In this document: one piece after another, positions 59,780-64,000 of the stretch
How positions within the stretch are numbered: position 1 is the first letter of the stretch
Layout: the number at the start of each line of letters is the position of its first letter
Source of the DNA: Solanum dulcamara
Lineage: Eukaryota > Streptophyta > Magnoliopsida > Solanales > Solanaceae
Length of the DNA: 64,000 nt
Assembly: GCF_947179165.1 (NCBI RefSeq)
Contig: NC_077237.1
Location: 62,045,523-62,109,522 of the forward strand
Direction of reading: 5' to 3'
Position numbers and translations under genes: made by a program
The notes under the pieces: model-generated
Databases searched by the model: none
What the model was told of the DNA's origin: nothing
What the model saw: only the letters and a program-made list of their open reading frames with translations

Positions 59780-60280
59780 CTAATATACATCGAACACCTC
59801 TATTTTTCATGTGCTCTCATAGTCAATCTACCTGCAGCCACATCAATAAGTTCCCCGCCTATTGCTATTAACGGATGCCCCATGACAAAAGGAACATCAG
59901 GGTCAAACTCAAAATCTAATACAACAAAATCAACAGGAAAGATGAGGGATCCCACTTGAACTAACACATCCCCAATAATACCATCAGGTCTAGCTACAAA
60001 ATGATCAGATAACTGTAGCAAAAGTATAGTTACTTTAAGTTCTCCCAAACCTATTTTCTTAAGCATAGATCTAGGATCAAGTTTATACTAGCACCTAGAT
60101 CATAGACACCTCTTACATTACTATACTTACCAATAGTTACCTTTACCGTGAAGCTACCTGGATCTTTTTGTTTAGCTGGAAGATTAACTTTGTTAAAGAT
60201 TTTTGAACTACACTCTTCAGTAAGTGCCATTATTTCAAATTCAGCTAACTTGTCCTTGTTAGCCATAATATATTTGACAA
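59780..60280 (-). pseudogene. Athila-like aspartic protease
   Basis: 60266-60051 holds LPAKQKDPGSFTVKVTIG and the active site VYDLGASINLI (DLG instead of DSG, usual for this lineage). 60066-59800 continues LKKIGLGELKVTILLLQLSDHFVARPDGIIGDVLVQVGSLIFPVDFVVLDFEFDP, FVMGHPLIAIGGELIDV. The two pieces overlap in different frames, so one frameshift separates them; otherwise it is well kept. Confidence 0.87.
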
Positions 60281-60599
60281 ACTTGGTATATTTTTGAATA
60301 CCCTACAATACATCAATCAAAGGTAAGTTAATTTGTACCTATTTAAGCATGTTTATGAATTTTTAGAACATTCCTTCTCTTTCTTCTTTTTAAATTTTTG
60401 TGGGAATGGGGGAGGCGGTTTTATTTTTTGCTCTTGCTTCGTCTATGGTCCGCTAGATTCACTAGCTTCAATTTCCACATATTTACCTTTTCCTTCACTA
60501 CCTTTGCTTTGTGGTACTATCTTAACTAATGCTCGTCCACCTTGCGGGTGAGAATTTTGAGCACTTGCTAGTGTCCCACTTGTTTCTCTAAATTTTAAG

Positions 60600-61980
60600 T
60601 TGTGATTTGGTATTGACGAACATCTACAACTAGCTTAGCTTGATCATTCATGAGTTTTTTAAGCATGTCTTCCACACTCATGTTTTTTTGCATTGCTTGA
60701 TTATTGGTTACTCTGGTCTTGCTAGTTATAGTGTTGGCCTCCTACTTGTGGTCTATATGGACCGTGGACTTGATTGTTGTACTGCTGCCTGCTTCCTTGT
60801 GGTCTGAATTGTATCTGCCCTTAATCTTGGTTTGCCTGATTTCCACCCCATGAGAAGTTTGGATGGTTTCTCAAGAGTGGGTTGTAAGTATTTTTATAGT
60901 TCTGATTACTTCTACTCTTAGGTACATTACCCACGAAATTCATCGACTCGGGATTTGCCCCACAGTATTCTACCACATGTTCACTACTGTGACATACCTC
61001 ACACCACATGTGTTGTTGCTGAACCTTATTCATTGGAGTTTGCTGCTATCCTTGTGCTAAAGTGTTGCAATGCGTTGTCATCATATTTTGCATTGCTGCA
61101 ATCTATGCCATCAATGCTGTCACTGCATCAACTTCAAACATGCCTTCTTGTTTTTGAACCACAGGTCTAGAGTTTCCTCTATTCTACTCAGGTTAAGCAA
61201 TGTGTAGAGTTCATCATATATTTTCTCTAGTGCCTATCAACCTACTGTTGAGTCAAGCAAAATTTTGGTATTGGGTTCCAACCCTTCTATGAAGGTATAG
61301 ACTAACACCTCTTTAGCTTGATGATAGTGAGGACAACTAATGAGTAGATATTTAAACGCCCCAAGATTGGTAGAAATGTTCTCCAGATTTTTGTTTAAAG
61401 CTTAAAATTTCATCCCTCAACTTAGCTGTCTTTCCCGAAGGGAAGAACCTGATAAGAAACTTGCAAGCCAAATCATTCCATGAAGTGATTGAATTTGGTG
61501 GTTCAAACTTCAACCACCTCTTAGCTTCCCCTAACAAAGAAAAGGGAAATAATGTTAACCTCACATAGTCATGAGATACCCTATTAGGTGTATAAGTGTC
61601 ACTAATCTCTAAGAAATTCTGGCTATAAACTTAAGGATCTTCATGAGGTAAACCTATAAACTGCCCATTAGAGTGCAACAACTGCACCATGTTCTGTTTC
61701 AGTACAAATCTTCCTCCAACTAGCAATTTTTGAATGTTGGAGGTAACATTCGCTGTGAGTGGGACTGCCATAGCATGTACTGTCCAGGCTGCCATATCCA
61801 TGGGGACCTCTACACGCACTTTGGTATTATCACATAGATTTACCTGTGGTACAGGATATAGAGCAGCTGCTCTCCTTCTTTGTTGATGTAGAAATCTTTC
61901 AGGCTCAGCTAGCGGCTCTATAATGTTTCCACTTTTGTCCAGTGTGCTTTGTTAGTTATCCTGCCAGAAATAACTGCTAA
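60600..61980 (-). pseudogene. Athila-like gag
   Basis: The N-terminal part at 61819-61631 reads to SNGQFIGLPHEDP, followed after a stop by the capsid core at 61564-61352: MRLTLFPFSLLGEAKRWLKFEPPNSITSW, LACKFLIRFFPSGKTAKLRDEILSFKQKSGEHFYQSW. A CCHC knuckle, CEVCHSSEHVVEYC, is complete at 60962-61003, followed by NPLLRNHPNFSWG, a standard phrase of this lineage. Stops and a frameshift lie between capsid and knuckle. Confidence 0.87.
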
Positions 61981-62050
61981 GATCAAGTAGTTAACACCAA
62001 CACAAATAATAAAGAAACTTCACAAATAAAATTGTTGCCAAATTAAACAA

Positions 62051-62070
62051 TTTCCCTAGCAACGGCGCCA
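62051..62070 (-). promoter_or_regulatory. Athila-like primer binding site
   Basis: Minus strand TGGCGCCGTTGCTAGGGAAA, six bases from the LTR end. TGGCGCCGTTGCCGGGGA is the usual Athila/Tat site (tRNA-Asp type, from general knowledge); one CG pair has decayed to TA. Confidence 0.9.
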
Positions 62071-62970
62071 AAAACTTGTTGTATCCAAACGCACACGCAA
62101 GTGTACACGGTCTCAAAAGTCATGTAGTGACCCTTTTTAAAAGACGGATATCTAACCCACAGGAAAATTGAATTAGGCATTAATTAACTTTTCAATGAAT
62201 CAAAGTATTCATGCATATTTTCAAAGAGTTAATTTCATTTATATCTACAAAATAATTATACCAAAAATGATATGAGAAAATGATTTAACTATATTAGAGA
62301 AAGTTTATCAATTTAAAGAAGAGTTCTAGGGTTGTAGCACTCATAGATTTCCAGTCTAACATCCTTCACTTCGGTATCAAATGGGTTTTTCCATTACTGA
62401 TTTACAGGGTTGATTTTACAATTATGATCTTCCGACCTCTAATTGCCTACTCTCGTTGATAGCTTAACTACATCGTTAACTGAGGATAAGCATGAACCAA
62501 AAAAAATGCATTAATCATATCATCCTGTTTACCAACCAAACATGATGTATAGTAATGTGTCACAGTCATTCTATACACGAATTATTCTAGATAATTCTAG
62601 GACAAACATGCTTCCTATATTCTAATGTTCTATCCCCTGCCGTATTTCGAGTTCTGGGTGGACAAAAAACTTGTTCTAATGGTGATCAAGCATTAAAATA
62701 ATCAAAACAAGAATATAAGAGTAATCACCTACAAAAACCTATTTTCAACCAAAGAAAACAAAATTTAAACCTTTATCTTGTGGCTACAACCCAAGAAAAA
62801 GGTGATTCAGCCAGTCATCATTTGTAACATAATTACATAAATCATTATTAACATAAAAACTTAAATTCAAAATGAAAGAAAAGAAGAAAATATCACCAAA
62901 AGTAGTTGTTCCTTCATCCTCTTCAATCCTTTCCCGACAATCTGATCTACTTTTTAATAAAGTATGTAAA

Positions 62971-62988
62971 GGTGCTATTTATAGCACC
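62971..62988 (-). promoter_or_regulatory. TATA box within a perfect palindrome
   Basis: GGTGCTATAAATAGCACC on the minus strand, an 18-bp sequence whose arms GGTGCTAT and ATAGCACC are complementary around the TATA core. In the 3' LTR the same place (38517-38534) has one change that breaks the TATA box. Confidence 0.7.
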
Positions 62989-63017
62989 AAAAATGCGAAA
63001 TTGAAGTAGGCGCACTG

Positions 63018-63197
63018 AAATCCGCTACGTGGACTTGGTTTATTTCAGTGAAATTTTTTATTTTCTATGTCGGTAGAAATTTGTGCTATTCAAAACTAGG
63101 TCCACGATGCGGACTTGGCGCACACCATACTATTAAGTCGAATAAATTTCAAGTTTTAGAATTTACTCACTGAAGCTCAAGTCCACGACGCGGACTT
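63018..63197. repeat. Palindrome array in 5' LTR (three units)
   Basis: 63018-63036 (decayed), 63098-63116 (AGGTCCACGATGCGGACTT) and 63179-63197 (AAGTCCACGACGCGGACTT), spaced 80 and 81 bp. They lie 30-225 bp upstream of the TATA box in the element's sense. Confidence 0.85.
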
Positions 63198-63336
63198 ACT
63201 TCTTTATAGTGCATTTTCTTCAAATTTTATTCCCAACTTATCCTTTGAGATCCACTTTCAATCTGATCATGATTTGAATGTCCATTCTTTCTCAATTAGC
63301 CCTAAAAGTGTCTAATCATAATGGTTGGTTACAACA

Positions 63337-64000
63337 ATATACAAATATGCAAAAATATGAACTAAATCTAGGAATTTGCTCTCAACTTGACTAATGAATT
63401 ATGAGTTTTATGTGCTATTTGGCACATAAATGTACCGAAGATCAAGTATGTATTCATGCGTTAGGGGTATTTTATTTGGGTCCTGGTCTTTATTGGTGGA
63501 CTGTTGAATAGGTGTAAGGTGTATGTTGTATAAGTAATGTTGTATGGGGTTAGTTGTTTGCTGGACTTAAGAACTGGTTTTGGAGTTGCTCGGTTTAGTG
63601 GTTTTATAGGTGTAGATTGGCATTGTTGTTTTGATATATGATATGTTGTAAGTAATTAGGGTATGTTAGTTGATGTGGTGTCAATTGTATGTAATGGTTG
63701 TAATGTTTAGAATTGGGAGAAGGGTCGATGGGTAATTGGTGGGAATTGGGGTGGCTTTGGTGTGTAGGTTGTATATAATATATGTGTAGTATTAGGTATT
63801 TGTGTTGGGTTTTGGGTTGGAAAAATTGGTTAGGATTGCAATTTAACAAATGGTCAAATGGTTTTAATTATAGCCAATTGAATTATGAATTTAGTAAATT
63901 TGGCTAAAAAATTAAATATGATGAACTATCACTAATTAATTAACGAGCTTCTTAATTCTAACAAAATAAATTAATTAACTTAATTAAACTAATTAATTCA
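63337..64000 (-). mobile_element. LTR F, second part (presumed), to window end
   Basis: Non-coding flank after the Athila-like element, so taken to be the continuation of F. The stretch 63440-63850 is markedly G/T-rich on the plus strand with many TGTAT and GGTTGT phrases. The last 100 bp are AT-rich with repeated TTAATTAA. The minus-strand frame 63604-63849 is a reading of the low-complexity tract. No PBS or LTR edge is seen. Confidence 0.4.

Larger units (their letters stand above)
37625..63336 (-). mobile_element. Athila-like Ty3/gypsy element (non-chromovirus)
   Basis: Minus-strand element with 5' LTR 62077-63336, 3' LTR from 37625, an Asp-type PBS at 62051-62070 and domain order gag, protease, RT, RNase H, integrase, extra ORF. 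Its length comes from nested D (11.1 kb) and the poly(A) retroposon (3.1 kb); without them it is about 11.5 kb. Protease DLGAS, RT FIDQMLDR and CPYGT, and integrase C terminus (ELEHQAYWAIK, WHDKH) are of the Athila type. It has no chromodomain. The outer flanks (GAGTAT and ATATAC) do not give a clear TSD. Stops and a deletion of the RT catalytic box show it is dead. Confidence 0.88.
62077..63336 (-). repeat. Athila-like element 5' LTR
   Basis: 1260 bp. Minus-strand start TGTTGTAACC at 63336 and end GATACAACA at 62077 form an inverted repeat. It pairs with the LTR starting at 37625. It contains the intact TATA palindrome and the palindrome array. Confidence 0.88.

Noticed and set aside
1..64000. 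Intact host protein gene, tRNA gene or organelle DNA insertion
   Set aside because: None recognised on reading both strands; all coding traces are of retroelement origin. Small or very diverged genes could be missed without a search.

Overview
This window looks like repeat-dense, probably pericentromeric, plant heterochromatin. The LTR families, the 2-3.4 kb LTRs, the Tekay-type chromodomain polyproteins and the Athila-like element suggest a Solanaceae genome of the pepper/tobacco/tomato kind; that is an inference from family resemblance, not a database hit. I see no intact host gene, no functional tRNA or rRNA gene, and no bacterial-type feature. Nearly everything is explained as LTR retrotransposons inserted into one another, and many boundaries are fixed by 5-bp target-site duplications (TSDs), primer binding sites (PBS) and polypurine tracts (PPT).

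Nesting, outermost to innermost. (1) Bases 1-735 are a plus-strand Ty3 pol remnant (G). (2) Element E, minus strand with no readable coding sequence, starts at 736 and runs in pieces to 34714. (3) Into E went element A (981-12874, minus, Tekay-like, TSD TATAT), element C (14733-28717, plus, Tekay-like, TSD TAAAT) and solo LTR H (31639-33933, minus, TSD TAAGA). (4) A's 5' LTR carries a small poly(A) retroposon (10109-11052). C's gag-pro region carries an antisense solo LTR, B (19254-22467). (5) E's 5' LTR is cut at 34715 by LTR F (34715-37624, resuming at 63337). (6) F is interrupted by a 25.7-kb span holding an Athila-like element, minus strand, 37625-63336. (7) That element in turn contains element D (41478-52577, plus, TSD AAAAA, same LTR family as B) and a 3.1-kb poly(A) retroposon (53069-56144, 15-bp TSD) that holds the only long open frame of the window, 741 codons.

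No element here appears autonomous today. gag, protease, RT, RNase H and integrase are recognisable in A, C and the Athila-like element, but all carry stops, frameshifts or lost catalytic residues. D's coding region is nearly unreadable although its LTRs are still very alike, so it was probably moved in trans by a relative.

The least ordinary signals are: the poly(A) retroposon family, built of repeated modules with arrays of splice-acceptor-like TGCAG motifs; a full-length 5S rRNA-like sequence inside D; an array of four splice-donor-like motifs at conserved spacing in the D/B LTR family; and, in the Athila-like element, a set of three palindromes about 80 bp apart just upstream of the LTR TATA box, with another set ahead of an extra ORF downstream of pol.
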